DNA of 33,401 bases from an uncultured Saprospiraceae bacterium (GCA_937872385.1 CALMSO010000030.1:1-33401); one strand, 5' to 3'; positions 23,972-32,251 are shown, counted from the first letter of the stretch. Made by a program: numbers and translations. The notes: generated by a model from the letters alone, not told the origin.

Positions 23972-24862
23972 TCAGCCAGCCCCCCGATAGCCCATCTGTT
24001 GTAGGCAGTGCTGCAGGCCCGTGCGCCAATGGGGTATTTCCAACCCGAAAGCAGCTTTTATTTTGCCTTTGTGCAATAGGCTGTAGGGCGGGCGCGCAGC
24101 GGGCGTGGGGTATTCATTCATTTCAATGGGGTGCACCCGGCAGGGCAGTTGCGTCATTTCAAAAATAGCCATTGCAAAATCGTACCAACTCGTCACGCCT
24201 TCGTGGCTGTAGTTGTAAATGCCGGATAGCCGGGCGCGCGTCGCGTCATCGTCGGTAGCGCGCTCAATGATGTCAAGCAGGGCTTGTGCCAGGTCGCGGG
24301 CATAGGTCGGCGCGCCGATTTGATCGTACACCACGCGCAGTTCGGGCCGTTCTTGCCCCAGCCGCAGCATGGTTTTCACAAAATTATGCCCAAAACCAGC
24401 ATACACCCATGAGGTGCGGATGATCATGGTGGCGGGGCAAAGCTCAAGCGCAGCAGCTTCTCCGGCTAATTTGGTGCGGGCATACACACTCTGTGGGGCG
24501 GTGGGGTCGGTTTCCCGGAGGGGCGTATTTTGCGTATTGTGATAAACATAATCCGAGGAAAAATGAATGAGCGTGGCTCCTGCACGCGCGCAGGCTGCTG
24601 CTAAATGGCTCACCCCATCCACATTGATGGCATGGGCCAAGGCTGGCTCGCTTTCGGCTTTGTCCACAGCGGTATAAGCAGCGCAATTGATACAAAAATC
24701 CGGTCGTTGCAAACGGAATAAATTGTCAATCAATACTTTATCCGTAATGTCCAATTCTTTTTTTTCTAAAAAACGGAAGTGCAACTGCGGAAAACGCGTG
24801 GCGAGCAAGCGCAATTCCTGCCCGATTTGCCCAGTAGCGCCAGTGACGAGAATGGAGGTCAT
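23972..24862 (-). CDS. rfbD: dTDP-4-dehydrorhamnose reductase
   Basis: A 296-residue extended SDR that makes dTDP-L-rhamnose from the 4-keto sugar with NAD(P)H. The cofactor loop is GATGQIG (8-14). NCAAYTAVDKAE matches the NAD-side loop seen in RmlD. SSDYVY and YARTKLAGE hold the catalytic Ser/Tyr/Lys. RTSWVYAGFGHNFVKTML and the GAPTYARDLA motif identify RmlD within the SDRs. It follows rfbC by 71 bases on the same strand. The first two pathway genes (rfbA, rfbB) are not in the window. The product would feed rhamnose-containing surface polysaccharide. Confidence 0.95.
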   Translation of the reverse strand: MTSILVTGATGQIGQELRLLATRFPQLHFRFLEKKELDITDKVLIDNLFRLQRPDFCINCAAYTAVDKAESEPALAHAINVDGVSHLAAACARAGATLIHFSSDYVYHNTQNTPLRETDPTAPQSVYARTKLAGEAAALELCPATMIIRTSWVYAGFGHNFVKTMLRLGQERPELRVVYDQIGAPTYARDLAQALLDIIERATDDDATRARLSGIYNYSHEGVTSWYDFAMAIFEMTQLPCRVHPIEMNEYPTPAARPPYSLLHKGKIKAAFGLEIPHWRTGLQHCLQQMGYRGAG

Positions 24863-24933
24863 ACCATCGTTTGTTTGATGACAAATAACGGATTTTTTTC
24901 AGACAAAGCAGAATAGATTTGTAAAAAACAAGC

Positions 24934-25476
24934 TCACGCTCGGTGTTGCCCAAACAGCGGCAGCGCAGCGTCCCTTTCAGAAAGCAGGAGCGCTTGGGGT
25001 GGCATTTGCCAATTGATGCTGAGCGTTGGGTCGTCCCAGCGGATGCCTCCTTCGTGGGCTTTGGAGTAAAAATTGTCGCATTTGTAAAAAAACTCAGCGG
25101 TTTCGCTCAGTACTACATAGCCATGCGCAAAGCCGCGCGGCACGAAGAGTTGGCGCTTATTGGCGGCGCTGAGTAGCACGCTATACGATTGTCCGTAGGT
25201 CGGTGAGTTCGGCCGGATGTCCACGGCTACATCGAGCACCTCGCCTTCTGTTACGCGCACGAGTTTGGCTTGGGCCCAAGGTTCTATTTGATAATGCAAA
25301 CCGCGCAGCACGCCGCGTGTGGAGCGCGCCTGATTGTCTTGTACAAATTGGGCTTCGATGCCTGCTTCGCGGAAGGTTTGGGCATTGTAAGCTTCAAAAA
25401 AATAGCCGCGCTCGTCTTCGCGCAGCATTGGCTCGAAGAGCATCAGGTCGAGGATAGGCGTCGGAAAAAAAGGCAT
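24934..25476 (-). CDS. rfbC: dTDP-4-dehydrorhamnose 3,5-epimerase
   Basis: A 180-residue cupin-fold epimerase that converts dTDP-4-keto-6-deoxyglucose to the L-lyxo form used by RfbD. RGVLRGLHYQ carries the catalytic His; KLVRVTEGEVLDVAVDIRPNSPTYG and FVPRGFAHGYVVLSE are family hallmarks; FYKCDNFYSKAHEGGIRWDDP is the C-terminal part of the active site. The length is typical. It lies 27 bases downstream of der and 71 upstream of rfbD, so the three are likely co-transcribed from the der promoter. Confidence 0.96.
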   Translation of the reverse strand: MPFFPTPILDLMLFEPMLREDERGYFFEAYNAQTFREAGIEAQFVQDNQARSTRGVLRGLHYQIEPWAQAKLVRVTEGEVLDVAVDIRPNSPTYGQSYSVLLSAANKRQLFVPRGFAHGYVVLSETAEFFYKCDNFYSKAHEGGIRWDDPTLSINWQMPPQALLLSERDAALPLFGQHRA

Positions 25477-25503
25477 GGCAGCTTTTTGAAATGCAAAAGG
25501 GCG

Positions 25504-26805
25504 TTACTTCTGTCGGAAAAAGATTTCAATAGGTACGCCGGTAAAATTAAAGTTTTTGCGCAACTGGTTTTCCAAATAGTGTTTGTAATTTTCCTTAACG
25601 TGCTTAGGGTGATTGCAAAAAAAAGCAAAAGCCGGATAGTACAGCGGCAGTTGGGTAACGTACTTGATCTTGATCATCTTGCCGCGATGTGCGGGCGGGT
25701 GGTTGCGCTCAATGGCTTCCAGCATGACTTCGTTGAGCTGCGAGGTTTTTATCTTGCGCGTACGATTTTCGTGCACCTCAAGGGCCGCTTCAATAGCTTT
25801 GAAAATACGTTGTTTTTCGACCACCGAAATGAAAAGCACGGGCACATCGTCGAAAGGGGCAATGCGCTGCCGGATTTCCTGTTCAAAATCGCGGGCGGTG
25901 TTGGTTTCTTTACTTACCAAGTCCCACTTATTCACTAAAATGACAATGCCTTTGTGCCGCCGCTGCGCCAGCCGGAAGATGCTCATATCTTGGGCCTCGA
26001 TGCCAGTTTGGGCGTCCACCATGAGCAGCACCACATCGCATTCTTCAATGGCTTTAATGGCGCGCATGACAGAATAAAATTCGAGGTTTTCGTGCACACG
26101 CGACTTCTTGCGGATACCCGCCGTGTCAAGGACGATGAACTCCTTACCAAACTTGTTGTACGTAGTGTGAATGGTATCGCGGGTAGTGCCGGCCACGTCG
26201 GTTACGATGTTGCGCTCTTCGCCCAGCAGGGCATTGAGCAAGGAGGATTTGCCTACATTCGGCTGCCCGACAATGGCAAAGCGAGGCAGCTCCGACTCTT
26301 CGGGTGGGTCTTCGGTAATGTGCTCTGCCACCGCATCGAGCAGATCGCCCGTACCGCTGCCTGTGAGCGAAGAAATGAAGTACGCCTCGTCGAAACCTAA
26401 GCTCCAAAATTCATTCGCTTCCATCATCCGCTGGGAGTTGTCGGCTTTATTGACTACCAAAATGACGTGTTTTTTAGAACGGCGCAGCATATCGGCTACC
26501 TCCTCATCGAGGTCGGTGATGCCGGTGGTCACGTCGGTCATAAACAAAATAATGGAGGCTTCTTCCAAGGCAATTTTCACCTGAGAGCGAATCGCCGTTT
26601 CAAATACATCGTCCGAGCCTTCGACGAAGCCGCCGGTGTCCACTACGATAAAGTTTTTGCCATTCCAGAAAGTCATCCCGTACTGGCGGTCGCGGGTCAC
26701 GCCGGGCGTGTCGTCAATAATGGCTTGCCGCTCGCCGATGAGGCGGTTATAAAGCGTTGATTTTCCTACATTGGGGCGCCCGACGATGGCTACTATATTT
26801 CCCAT
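25504..26805 (-). CDS. der: Ribosome-assembly GTPase Der (EngA)
   Basis: A 433-residue protein with two consecutive GTPase domains, unique to Der, needed for 50S subunit maturation. The first domain has GRPNVGKS (9-16), the DTPGVTRD switch, DTGG and NKAD (119-122). The second has GQPNVGKS (180-187), DTAG and NKWD (292-295). The KH-like C-terminal domain (about 350-433) holds HPPAHRGK and KYVTQ. The G5 loop of the second domain reads ISVV rather than the more usual ISA, a mild difference. ATG 26805 agrees with the MGNIVAIVGRPNVGKS N-terminus of the family. It is the first gene of the der-rfbC-rfbD unit. Confidence 0.97.
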   Translation of the reverse strand: MGNIVAIVGRPNVGKSTLYNRLIGERQAIIDDTPGVTRDRQYGMTFWNGKNFIVVDTGGFVEGSDDVFETAIRSQVKIALEEASIILFMTDVTTGITDLDEEVADMLRRSKKHVILVVNKADNSQRMMEANEFWSLGFDEAYFISSLTGSGTGDLLDAVAEHITEDPPEESELPRFAIVGQPNVGKSSLLNALLGEERNIVTDVAGTTRDTIHTTYNKFGKEFIVLDTAGIRKKSRVHENLEFYSVMRAIKAIEECDVVLLMVDAQTGIEAQDMSIFRLAQRRHKGIVILVNKWDLVSKETNTARDFEQEIRQRIAPFDDVPVLFISVVEKQRIFKAIEAALEVHENRTRKIKTSQLNEVMLEAIERNHPPAHRGKMIKIKYVTQLPLYYPAFAFFCNHPKHVKENYKHYLENQLRKNFNFTGVPIEIFFRQK

Positions 26806-27291
26806 ACTGCGTTTAGTCTTTTGAATACTTTTGCTACCAAAATGGCGAAAAAGGCTGCGAAGTTACACAATTTCAATAGTTTCCGCAAAAATACGGATTG
26901 TTTTTGTATTCGGGTATCCGGTGTTGCTTCATTAAAAAATCTGGTTTCTTCAACCCTTGAGGCAGCCCGGCGGTTATTATCGGTAGTTAAAAAGGAAATC
27001 GTCGGTGGCCTCGGCGCCCAATGAGTAATGGGGCATTGCTATTTTGTTGATGTTATTTTGTTAGTTGGGCGGGGGTTAAAATGGGGTTGAAAAGTTGAAA
27101 GGGGAATGGGATGAATAGAGGAATGGGGTTTAGAAGGGTTGAAGGGTTGAGACCGCATCTAACATCTATCGTCTCTTATCTAAAATCTGGCATCTGGCAT
27201 CTAAAATCAATTATTTAATAATCAATGACTTACGATTTTTGAAACTAAAAATAATCATGCCCGATTTTTTATTTTAAACAACCTGATTGAA
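26806..27291. other. 486-base intergenic region between der and the HAD gene, with short-period repeats
   Basis: The der promoter lies at 26858-26889. From about 27060 to 27150 the sequence is a G-rich run of degenerate GGGTTGAA/GGAATGGG units, and from 27155 to 27210 an array of ATCT-based units (CATCTAACATCTATCG..., ATCTGGCATCTGGCATCT). Both look like slipped-strand intergenic repeats rather than genes. No terminator or RNA gene was recognised, and no clear promoter for the HAD gene. Confidence 0.6.
26858..26889 (-). promoter_or_regulatory. Promoter of the der-rfbC-rfbD unit
   Basis: Minus strand: an exact TTTG (26886-26889), 20 bases, then TAACTTCG (26858-26865), seven of eight to TAnnTTTG and with the same TTCG ending as the toxin-like operon promoter. 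A start near 26851 gives a leader of about 46 bases. Confidence 0.6.
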
Positions 27292-27903
27292 ATGCAAAAC
27301 CTGAACACCATCATTTTCGACCTCGGCGGCGTGCTCATTGACTGGAACCCCGAATATGTTTTTCGGCAAATCTTTACTGACAAGCGAGAAATGCGCTATT
27401 TCTTTGATTATATCTGCACCCACGATTGGAACATCCAGCAGGACGCGGGCCGCCCTTTAGTGGAAGCGACCGAAGAAAAAGTGGCGGAATTTCCTGACTA
27501 CGAAGCGCAAATCCGGGCGTACTACGGCCGCTGGCGCGAAATGCTGGGCGGCCCCATCGGCGAAACCGTCGAAATACTCGATACCCTGCGCCAACAAGAC
27601 AAGCACCGCCTGCTGGCACTCACCAACTGGTCGCACGAGACCTTCCCAACCGCGCTGGAGCTGTATGATTTTCTGCACTGGTTTGAAGGTATCGTCGTTT
27701 CTGGTCAAGAAAAACTCATCAAACCCGACCGGCGCATCTATGAATTGCTGCTCGAACGCTACAACGTGGAGCCTCAACGCGCCATTTTCATTGATGACAA
27801 TGCTAAAAACGTGGCAGGTGCCCAAGCGGTAGGGCTGCATGCTGTTCAGTTTGAATCGCCGGGGCAATTGCACCGCTTTTTGCAAACGCAGGGTATTTTG
27901 TAG
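27292..27903 (+). CDS. HAD-superfamily phosphatase (YihX-like)
   Basis: A 203-residue cytoplasmic hydrolase. The nucleophile Asp10 is in IIFDLGGVLIDW, where the +2 residue is Gly rather than Asp, as in the YihX branch of HAD-IA enzymes. Motif II is LLALTNWS, the motif III Lys is in EKLIKPDRRIYE, and motif IV is AIFIDDNAKNV. YihX acts on glucose-1-phosphate; whether this protein does is unknown. It is a single gene with no clear promoter. A strong plus-strand terminator lies about 290 bases downstream. Confidence 0.88.
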   Translation: MQNLNTIIFDLGGVLIDWNPEYVFRQIFTDKREMRYFFDYICTHDWNIQQDAGRPLVEATEEKVAEFPDYEAQIRAYYGRWREMLGGPIGETVEILDTLRQQDKHRLLALTNWSHETFPTALELYDFLHWFEGIVVSGQEKLIKPDRRIYELLLERYNVEPQRAIFIDDNAKNVAGAQAVGLHAVQFESPGQLHRFLQTQGIL

Positions 27904-28217
27904 CTGACTTATTTAATGGTGACAGATAGCAAAAGCTTTTTAAAACACTGAAAACCAGCGATTTAAATTAATTTGCGCCATCAAGAACAGCTTGCGTAAA
28001 ATTTTTTTTATTTTTTTTACAAAAAAAAGTGACTTCCGGTTGAGGCAGCAGTCTAAACAAGTGTAAGTTGCGAAGCGCGCGAATGATGCGGTGAGAATGC
28101 AAGGCGGAGTACAGAAAAAAATATTCGATGTTGCAACAAAAGTATCGAAAAAAGGTTATCAAGAATTGAATATGGGTTTTAGGTGTTTTTTCGGGGGGCT
28201 TTTTTAGCCCCCTTTTT
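27904..28217. other. 314-base intergenic region with a candidate small RNA
   Basis: After an AT-rich start there is a clearly different, GC-richer block at about 28030-28115 (GTGACTTCCGG ... GGCGGAGTAC), and the region ends in an intrinsic terminator on the plus strand. A 64-codon open frame on the minus strand crosses the block but has unlikely composition. No known RNA family was recognised. The block and terminator fit the 3' part of a small RNA or a long 3' untranslated region of the HAD gene. Confidence 0.4.
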
Positions 28218-28219
28218 TT
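28194..28219 (+). terminator. Intrinsic terminator facing the aldo/keto reductase gene
   Basis: GGGGGCT (28194-28200), five T, AGCCCCC (28206-28212), then seven T (28213-28219). The T-tract overlaps the stop codon of the convergent aldo/keto reductase gene. On the minus strand no T-tract follows, so it acts on plus-strand transcripts. Confidence 0.85.
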
Positions 28220-29237
28220 ATTGCCGATGGTTGTCTATGCGCTCCAGATTATCGCCGTAGATGTGGGCTTGTGCCCGCTTGAGAAAATCGTGCGGAAACC
28301 CCAATTCAATGCTGCTTACCTCATTGAGCTGTGCTATGTGCTTTGCCGACAGTTCAAAATGGATACAATTAAGATTATCGGCTAATTGACTGGTTTTGCT
28401 GGCACCGAGTATCGGAATAACAAGCTGCTGGCGCCCCTGCCGCGTCCAGTTGATGGCTACCTGGGCTGGGCTGGCACCAATTTCTTCGGCAATGGCTACC
28501 ACCGTGCGGGCAATGTGCTTGTTTTTTTCGCTGCGTTTCAGGCTATCTTCCTTTAGGCGGCCGCTTTCCTGTTGCAAATATTTTCCGGTGAGTACCCCCG
28601 ACCCGAGGGCCGCCCAAGGCGTCACAGCTAAGTCGAAGGCTTTGGCCATAGGCAGTAGTTCGCGCTCTGGGGTGCGCTCCACGAGGCTGTATTCAATTTG
28701 TAAGCCGACAAAAGCAGGCTGATTGCGGAGTTCAGCGATGGTGTTGGCTTGCGCCACAATCCAAGCGGGTGTATCCGACACGCCGATGTAATGCACCTTG
28801 CCCATGCGCACGAGGTCTTCCAGCCCGCGCAATATTTCCTCCACCGGGGTCATAAAATCCCAGGCGTGCACCCACAGCAAATCTATGTAAGGCGTATTGA
28901 GCCGCTGGAGGCTGGCTTCTACCGAGCGCATCAAGTTTTTACGATGGTTGCCAGAAAAATTGGGATCGTCCTTCCGGTCGAAGAGGGTGTATTTGGTGGC
29001 TACCACAAAGTGATCACGGTCGGCGGCTATAAATTCGCCCAGCCATTTTTCGCTGGTACCTTCGGTGTAGCGATTGGCAGTATCCAAAAAGTTGCCGCCA
29101 GCCTCCGCAAAAAGCTCGAACATTTTTTTGCTTGCTTCATAATCGGCGCCCCAGCCCCATTCTGTTCCAAAACTCATAGTGCCCAGACAAAGCTCCGAGA
29201 CACGCAAACCGCTGCGTCCAAATAGTTTATATCGCAT
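28218..29237 (-). CDS. Aldo/keto reductase
   Basis: A 339-residue NADPH-dependent oxidoreductase with a TIM-barrel fold. The catalytic tetrad is visible as Asp52 and Tyr57 (LDTANRYTEG), Lys82 (VATKY) and His124 (WVHAWD). The N-terminal FGRSGLRVSELCLGTMSFG and the C-terminal VIPILGASKTSQL, which binds the cofactor phosphate, are typical of the YhdN/Tas-like group. The substrate is unknown. The gene stands alone: the stop overlaps the T-tract of a plus-strand terminator, and upstream there is a 181-base gap to MarC with a small inverted repeat (CTATCG/CGATAG at 29294-29313). Confidence 0.93.
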   Translation of the reverse strand: MRYKLFGRSGLRVSELCLGTMSFGTEWGWGADYEASKKMFELFAEAGGNFLDTANRYTEGTSEKWLGEFIAADRDHFVVATKYTLFDRKDDPNFSGNHRKNLMRSVEASLQRLNTPYIDLLWVHAWDFMTPVEEILRGLEDLVRMGKVHYIGVSDTPAWIVAQANTIAELRNQPAFVGLQIEYSLVERTPERELLPMAKAFDLAVTPWAALGSGVLTGKYLQQESGRLKEDSLKRSEKNKHIARTVVAIAEEIGASPAQVAINWTRQGRQQLVIPILGASKTSQLADNLNCIHFELSAKHIAQLNEVSSIELGFPHDFLKRAQAHIYGDNLERIDNHRQ

Positions 29238-29418
29238 ACTTTTTCTTTTTCTTGACCGGCTACCATTGTCGGCCTTCGGTAAAAATAAGCAAGCTATCGT
29301 ATTTTTTCGATAGTGGAAACTTTTTTTTCGTGACCAATGTATTATCAGTGCGTCTGAAACAATATTCCGAAAATTGATTTTAAAATTATTTCAAACAGAA
29401 TAAAAAACGGAAAAGGCT

Positions 29419-30048
29419 ATGTTGGAATTATTTGTTGCCGTGCTGGCGTCCTTGTTTTCGGTAGTGAATCCAATTGGTGCAGTGCCCGTATTTCTCGGTA
29501 TGACTGCCGACTATTCGCGCCCGGCGCGCAACAAAACGGTGCTGCACACCAGTATTTATTTTACGGTTATCTTATTGGTGTTCTTTCTGGCGGGTACGTT
29601 TATACTCGGTTTTTTTGGCATCAGTATCAATGCGATGCGCATCGCGGGCGGGTTGGTCATTCTCAGCTCTGGCTATGGCTTGCTAAGTAGCAAATTTGAG
29701 GAAACCCGCGCCATCAGCCCGGAAGTAACCGAAGAAGCCATGCACAAGCAGGATATTTCGTTTTCGCCATTGGCCATGCCACTGCTATCGGGGCCGGGGT
29801 CTATTTCACTGCTCATCAGCCTAAGCGCAGCACGCACCGAATGGATAGACAAAGTGGTCATTGCGGCTGTTATCATCACAGTAGGAGCTATTGTTTTCCT
29901 TATTTTGCGCTCAGCGCCCTACTTCAATCGGGTGCTCGGAGTGGCTGGTATGCGCGCCTTGTCGCGCATTATGGGCTTCATCGTCATGGCTATTGCAGTA
30001 CAATATATTATTAGTGGGGTGGTAGATTTGGTAAAGTCATTGGTATGA
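29419..30048 (+). CDS. MarC-family integral membrane protein
   Basis: A 209-residue protein with about six membrane helices and almost no loops. The N-terminus LFVAVLASLFSVVNPIGAVPVFLGMT, with its conserved NP.G..P, and the internal repeat PLAMPLLSGPGSISLLI identify the MarC (UPF0056) family. GAGTF-like FLAGTFILGFFGIS and MRIAGGLVIL.SGY fit too. Members were once proposed as multiple-antibiotic-resistance or amino-acid transporters; the true substrate is not established. Single gene with no clear promoter box. Two hairpins lie 20-110 bases after the stop, both with their T-tracts on the opposite strand. Confidence 0.92.
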   Translation: MLELFVAVLASLFSVVNPIGAVPVFLGMTADYSRPARNKTVLHTSIYFTVILLVFFLAGTFILGFFGISINAMRIAGGLVILSSGYGLLSSKFEETRAISPEVTEEAMHKQDISFSPLAMPLLSGPGSISLLISLSAARTEWIDKVVIAAVIITVGAIVFLILRSAPYFNRVLGVAGMRALSRIMGFIVMAIAVQYIISGVVDLVKSLV

Positions 30049-30064
30049 CATATTTTTGCCACAT

Positions 30065-30095
30065 AAAAAAAACCGGCTGGGGTTACCAACCGGTT
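30065..30095 (-). terminator. Minus-strand intrinsic terminator downstream of MarC
   Basis: Minus strand: AACCGGTTGG (30095-30086), a five-base loop, CCAGCCGGTT (30080-30071) with one mismatch, then T-tract (30070-30065, plus the TT ending the stem). It can also form a hairpin in the MarC mRNA but without a proper T-tract there. Confidence 0.65.
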
Positions 30096-30128
30096 TCTAA
30101 ATGAGCTTTGAGAGGCTATCTACATACC

Positions 30129-30158
30129 AAAAAAAATGGGATATCCTTTGATATCCCA
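30129..30158 (-). terminator. Second minus-strand intrinsic terminator
   Basis: Minus strand: TGGGATATC, four-base loop, GATATCCCA, a perfect 9-bp stem, then eight T (30136-30129). With the element at 30065-30095 it makes a tandem pair on a strand with no nearby gene; the closest minus gene ends at 30884. Confidence 0.7.
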
Positions 30159-30187
30159 CTAAGTCTTTATTACAAAATCTGTTCGTG

Positions 30188-30280
30188 GGATTATAAAAAT
30201 TGTCAATAGTAAGTCAATGGATTATAAACTGTTGATAGTAAATCGTTGTGTATTTATAATTTGTTAGTTGCTATTATCTT
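30188..30280. repeat. Degenerate tandem repeat of about 30 bp
   Basis: Two units start with GGATTATAAA and continue with (T)TGT(C/T)(A/G)ATAGTAA(G/A)TC (30188-30218 and 30219-30248). A third, weaker unit with TTATAAT..GTTAGTTGCTATTAT follows to about 30280. Confidence 0.5.
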
Positions 30281-30554
30281 GTTCTTTCCTTTTGACAATA
30301 CAAATATCGGCCCAAAACCATCCGTAAGTAAGTACAAATTATAAATTTACTGTACTGAAATCGTCTTTCATTTTTTTATTTAAACCATTGTTTATCAATT
30401 TATTATAAAATAAAAATCACGCAAAAACTGGCAAAAAGCCTCAAAATACGGCTCAAAAAAAGATATTTTTCTTGCAAAAAAGATATTTTCCGGGCGCTAA
30501 ATGCGGGTTTCGGCGGCCGCCTAAGCCCGTCTGCACCAACAAATAACCAGATAT

Positions 30555-30728
30555 ATGCTGCTACAACGAATAGCCGGTTTTATCCTGCTGCTGCTTTTTG
30601 TCGGTTTCATGGTCTATAAATTCATTGTGCTCCTATCCGACCAGTCCAACGTCGCCAGCATCGCTTTTTTTGCCGTGCTCATCCTCATCATCCTGCTGCT
30701 GGCCATCCGCAAAATCCTCACCGATTGA
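30555..30728 (+). CDS. Small two-helix membrane protein (57 residues)
   Basis: ATG 30555 to TGA 30728. The translation has two strongly hydrophobic helices (about residues 5-27, with FILLLLFVGFMVY; and 36-51, with FFAVLILIILLLA), a short loop (SDQSNVAS) and a basic end (IRKILTD). The codon use is GC-rich like the neighbouring genes and unlike the AT-rich region before it, which argues for a real gene. No family is recognised. It stands between MarC (+) and the convergent mannosyltransferase-like gene (-). It could be a membrane stabiliser, a regulator or a type I toxin-like peptide; nothing in the sequence decides this. Confidence 0.55.
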   Translation: MLLQRIAGFILLLLFVGFMVYKFIVLLSDQSNVASIAFFAVLILIILLLAIRKILTD

Positions 30729-30883
30729 AACCCCTGAAATTCATGGCTGTGCCTTACCTGCTTTCAAAAAAATAGCCATATTTAGCGGCGCAAAGCCATA
30801 GCATAGAAACTGCACGGCAAGATGTCAGCACCCAACAAGGCAGGACGCACCCCCTCGAATACAAGCCTCCGGTACATATTTAC

Positions 30884-32251
30884 TCATGAAGTAGTCGGCC
30901 GACCCAGCTGCACAGCTGATGCTTCCCAAGCCCACCAGCCCAGTACCAGTGCGTATTCTAAGGTTATCAGTAGATAGTTTTCTCGGAACTCTCCGCCTTG
31001 ATAATGGCTGTAACTTAACCATACCAACCCCGACCACACCACTGCATAGCGCCAGCGGGTAAATACACTTAGTAATAAGGGTAATAAAATATACCAGGGA
31101 TGCACGGTAGTGGTATTAAGTAAATAAATACTAATGGCAAACAGCCAGCTTTCGGGCAGAGATAGCCAGTCTTTCTTTTGCCTTGCAATAGCTAAAATGA
31201 TGATAATCAATAAAGTAAATGTAGCAAGTATCGGCCCGATGATTTTCACCATATTACGACCAGTCTGGGCGTACCCAATCCATTTAGCGATGTAAAATAC
31301 GCTGGCATTAAATTCAAATCGCCGGAAGTATAAATTGAGGCTTTCGCCAAAATTTTGTATAAAAAAACTGCTAAATAATGGTGTAAAAAGTAAGCATAGA
31401 ATACCGCCTAACAGTGTAAAATAGTAAATACTTCGGCGCCAGCCGAGCTGATTAATTAAAAAAGGTAAAAACATAAGCGGCAGCAGCTTAGTAGCTACCG
31501 AAAACGCCAATGCAGCAGCCGAGAGTGCTCGTCCGGCGGGTGTAGGCAGCGCCATCAGCCACCATAGAGACAGGAGTAAAAAGAAAATCATTAGCCCTTC
31601 AAAATGCAAATTGCCGACGATTTCGAGGATGGCTAATGGATTCAAGGCGTACAACAACACGTTTTGCGCTGGGAGGTTAAATTTATTCAATAGCTTGATT
31701 ATCAGAAAGATACTACCAAAGTCGGCTACCAGTAAAAAACTTTTCATCACGATAGCTGCACCTGCGATGCTATTGGGACACAACCAGACCGACACCGCAA
31801 AAATAGCTTGTAATACGGGCGGATAGATGGTGTAATATTGAGGCGAATTGAGCGAATTGTATAATTCCGGAGTAAGCACTTCTGGCAGAATATTATGCTC
31901 GATATAATAATTTGGTAAATAATCAAAAGGATTATAACCATTGATAATGAGCTGTCCATCCCAAACAAAACGGTAAATATCATCGGATAAATTAGGGAAA
32001 GCAAACAGCAGCAAGCCGCGCAGTGCCAAGCCGGTGAATACATACCAACGAATATCCGCTGCGGACAAGGGGCGCCGCCACAAGAATACATACACGGCAA
32101 AAAAAAGAGCATAAACCCCGATGAGTAGCCAAAAATCGGCGCGGTTGGCTAAGTAGCCCAACCAAAACGTCAGCCCGACAAAGAGTGCAGAAATAAGCGC
32201 GCGTTGTCCCATCGGGCGACTGGTTGGTGTTTTAAAAAGGTAAATTCGCAA
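30884..32251 (-). CDS. GT-C-fold membrane mannosyltransferase-like glycosyltransferase
   Basis: A 455-residue protein with roughly a dozen membrane helices. The first periplasmic loop has the acidic motif NLSDDIYRFVWDGQ (Asp90, Asp91), followed by NPFDYLPN, as in polyprenol-phosphate-sugar-dependent GT-C enzymes such as the MptA/GT87-like group. YTIYPPVLQAIFA and NTTTVHPWY late in the protein are further family-type segments. Such enzymes add mannose or a similar sugar to lipids or polysaccharide from a lipid-linked donor. The sugar and acceptor are unknown. It lies 41 bases downstream of the ferredoxin-NADP reductase gene on the same strand; the two may share a transcript without being related in function. 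Confidence 0.8.
   Translation of the reverse strand: MRIYLFKTPTSRPMGQRALISALFVGLTFWLGYLANRADFWLLIGVYALFFAVYVFLWRRPLSAADIRWYVFTGLALRGLLLFAFPNLSDDIYRFVWDGQLIINGYNPFDYLPNYYIEHNILPEVLTPELYNSLNSPQYYTIYPPVLQAIFAVSVWLCPNSIAGAAIVMKSFLLVADFGSIFLIIKLLNKFNLPAQNVLLYALNPLAILEIVGNLHFEGLMIFFLLLSLWWLMALPTPAGRALSAAALAFSVATKLLPLMFLPFLINQLGWRRSIYYFTLLGGILCLLFTPLFSSFFIQNFGESLNLYFRRFEFNASVFYIAKWIGYAQTGRNMVKIIGPILATFTLLIIIILAIARQKKDWLSLPESWLFAISIYLLNTTTVHPWYILLPLLLSVFTRWRYAVVWSGLVWLSYSHYQGGEFRENYLLITLEYALVLGWWAWEASAVQLGRPTTS

Larger units (their letters stand above)
30049..30554. other. 506-base AT-rich intergenic region with terminators and tandem repeats
   Basis: It holds two minus-strand terminators (30065-30095, 30129-30158), a degenerate tandem repeat (30188-30280) and a long AT-rich stretch to about 30500, ending in a short GC-rich piece (GGCGGCCGCC near 30513) just before the small membrane protein. 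No gene was found on either strand. Confidence 0.6.

Noticed and set aside
26821..27024. 67-codon plus-strand frame after der
   Set aside because: It starts at TTG, covers the der promoter and has no family resemblance.
27968..28162. 64-codon minus-strand frame
   Set aside because: Biased composition, ends in poly-Lys/Asn from A/T runs, and crosses the candidate small RNA block. It may be an artefact of a non-coding element.
29294..29313. CTATCG/CGATAG inverted repeat as a terminator
   Set aside because: Only 6 bp, no T-tract after it, and upstream of the aldo/keto reductase gene rather than after a gene.
30240..30554. Search for a tRNA or known RNA in the AT-rich gap
   Set aside because: No cloverleaf or CCA end and no recognisable conserved RNA core could be found by eye.
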